Shown here in pieces: positions 5,947-6,960 of a DNA stretch of 6,960 bases. Origin of the DNA: Fidelibacterota bacterium (GTDB lineage: Bacteria; Marinisomatota; Marinisomatia; Marinisomatales; TCS56); the NCBI GenBank assembly GCA_030634675.1, contig DAOWAH010000085.1, positions 1-6,960 of the forward strand. The letters run 5' to 3'. Within the stretch, counting starts at the first letter, position 1, and each line of letters begins with the position of its first letter. The notes under the pieces are model-generated. The model did not search any database. It had not been told where the DNA came from and worked only from the letters and a program-made list of their open reading frames with translations. The position numbers and the translations under genes are program-made.

Positions 5947-6069
5947 CTACTCATACTCCCCTGCCCCGATTGCATCGGGATCGTTAGCCCGAATCCGGTA
6001 GAAATAGACACCTGCTCTGACTGATTGACCGTGAATTAACCACCTATCTCCCCTGATCCAATTAAATAT
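5947..6069 (-). pseudogene. Orphan C-terminal remnant of a secreted protein
   Basis: A 40-codon open frame with no start codon follows a TAA and ends at TAG 5949-5947. It reads ...GDRWLIHGQSVRAGVYFYRIRAND... and ends GAGEYE. The GVYFYRIRA segment is the hallmark of the last strand of FlgD-Ig-like or fibronectin-III-like C-terminal domains found on many secreted proteins of FCB bacteria. No frame upstream joins to it before the surface-protein stop at 6097. It is therefore best read as gene debris or the footprint of a deletion rather than an expressed gene. A frameshifted exon of a very short gene is less likely. Confidence 0.6.
5965..5979. repeat. Short GC-rich inverted repeat
   Basis: CCCGAT-TGC-ATCGGG is a perfect hairpin with six-base arms and a three-base loop. 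It lies within the remnant coding frame. No T-run follows on either strand, so I do not call it a terminator; it may be a dispersed genomic palindrome. Confidence 0.35.
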
Positions 6070-6096
6070 TTATTACCATGCTGAAGGTCATGAAAA

Positions 6097-6960
6097 TCAT
6101 TGGCGCTGAGCCCACCAGGTGGCACTGGCCGAAGCCGTAGGCCAACCTTCTTTAATAATTTTGACACCATAAGACCCTTCAGCCGTACCGGAATCCAGGA
6201 AAATGCCTTCCAGAGTACCGGTTATTGTAAAGCCCTCCCACTCCTTACTCAGGATGGCATTGATGGTACCATCTTCGTCTACCTGTCCGAAAATAATAAT
6301 ATCCTGCACAATCAGCGGTCCTCCCAGCATGGTAAAATCGACAGTCATGGTTCCATCAATTACATAGACACCCAATAATTCATAGATGTCAAAACCGAAC
6401 GGGCGGGTCAGAGTTTCACCCTCCCAGTAACCGGTAATCCCCGCATTATCCAACTGGTAAAAAACGATCAGCTTGGACTTGCTGGTGCTCAACCCATTTT
6501 CACTATTGATCGCCATAACCCGGATATCATTTTCACCAATTACCAGCGAGATCACCGTGCTGAATTCACCATTTTCGTTATAATCTATCGTATCACCCGC
6601 TACTGTCAACGTTACGTCCAGTCCGGCGGTAACCCGCCCTGAAATGGTTGCACTGTCCTGGAAAACAAGCTGCACTGGTGGCGGATCAAGAATCAGTTCC
6701 GGTGGTAGTTGTGGTGAACTTACCACCACCACCAATGTATCACTGAATATTTCACTGATCATCGCCCAGATTTCGGCTGTTCCAGCGGCTCGACCTTTGA
6801 TTTTTCCTTCCGAAACAGTGGCTACCGTATGATTGGATGAATACCAGTCCGGCCGGCTGGCATCGATTGATTCTGCGGTAGTATCGGTGACCAAGTAGGT
6901 ATAACTAGTCTCTGCCAATACGCCGGAATTGATCACCGTATTTTCGGAGGTCTCCGTAAA
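6097..6960 (-). CDS. Multi-domain Ig-like surface protein, C-terminal part (5' end off window)
   Basis: The frame is open from the right edge (287 codons seen) to TGA 6099-6097. The GTG at 6936 is an internal Val codon, not the start, because the frame continues upstream of it. Visible residues about 1-81 form a Big_2-like Ig domain (SRPDWYSSNHTVATVSEGKI, then GRAAGTAEIWA, ending SDTLVVVVSS). Residues about 85-168 resemble the glucodextranase-B-type Ig fold (SATISGRVTAGLDVTLTVAG, NGEFSTVISLVIGENDIRVMA). Residues about 174-287 form a beta-rich module beginning ITGYWEGE and ending SATWWAQRQ, with repeated G-x-I/L strands resembling a small up-and-down barrel. A cell-surface or secreted binding or structural role is likely, but no enzyme motif is visible. 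Any signal peptide lies outside the window. Base composition is close to balanced. Confidence 0.75.
   Translation of the reverse strand, partial: FTETSENTVINSGVLAETSYTYLVTDTTAESIDASRPDWYSSNHTVATVSEGKIKGRAAGTAEIWAMISEIFSDTLVVVVSSPQLPPELILDPPPVQLVFQDSATISGRVTAGLDVTLTVAGDTIDYNENGEFSTVISLVIGENDIRVMAINSENGLSTSKSKLIVFYQLDNAGITGYWEGETLTRPFGFDIYELLGVYVIDGTMTVDFTMLGGPLIVQDIIIFGQVDEDGTINAILSKEWEGFTITGTLEGIFLDSGTAEGSYGVKIIKEGWPTASASATWWAQRQ

Noticed and set aside
6100..6832. Plus-strand open frames opposite the Ig-like surface protein
   Set aside because: They are low-complexity shadows of the minus-strand Ig domains, which are clearly recognisable.
1..6960. tRNA, rRNA, CRISPR array or insertion-sequence ends
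   Set aside because: I saw no cloverleaf-like sequence, regularly spaced repeats, transposase frame or terminal inverted repeats on either strand.

Overview
The window (6960 bp) is transcribed almost entirely leftward: every gene I can support lies on the minus strand, so it is best read from position 6960 down to 1. It looks like a Gram-negative bacterium with a secretion-rich envelope. The evidence is a lipoprotein with a Phe-Ser-Cys lipobox, an outer-membrane beta-barrel ending in aromatic residues, and Ig-like surface modules. Together with a stray C-terminus containing GVYFYRIRA, this style is common in FCB-type lineages such as Neomarinimicrobiota, Calditrichota and Bacteroidota. That placement is an inference from protein style, not from a marker gene.

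Layout in transcription order. (1) 6960-4794 is an envelope region. It holds the 3' part of a multi-domain surface protein (Big_2-like, then glucodextranase-B-like Ig, then a small C-terminal beta domain), a 40-codon orphan C-terminal gene remnant, a small lipoprotein with a carpet of regulatory-like beta structure, and a small outer-membrane barrel. (2) 4793-4407 is a 387-bp intergenic stretch with no convincing gene. (3) 4406-1806 is a likely three-gene operon with gaps of 10 and 26 bp. It encodes an unrecognised five-helix membrane protein, an unrecognised exported protein, and an endonuclease/exonuclease/phosphatase (EEP) family hydrolase with a complete active-site motif set. (4) 1727-1473 is an N-terminal half of an Amidase_3 N-acetylmuramoyl-L-alanine amidase, cut off before its last two active-site elements. 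(5) 1472-1 is an AT-richer phage-type lysis cassette. It has a 3-TM-type holin followed by an endolysin with two peptidoglycan-binding repeats and an M15 (VanY/L-Ala-D-Glu peptidase-like) zinc peptidase domain that runs off the left edge.

The most notable point is the junction near 1473. The GC-rich amidase frame stops exactly where the sequence becomes very AT-rich, and an intact lysis cassette with a different peptidoglycan hydrolase follows. This looks like the scar of a lysis-module replacement or a prophage/GTA-like boundary. The endolysin also lacks any canonical start codon at its Shine-Dalgarno site and appears to begin at ATA. I did not find a clearly new multi-gene defence or mobile system. 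The least explained material is the membrane protein, the exported protein and the EEP hydrolase in the central operon.
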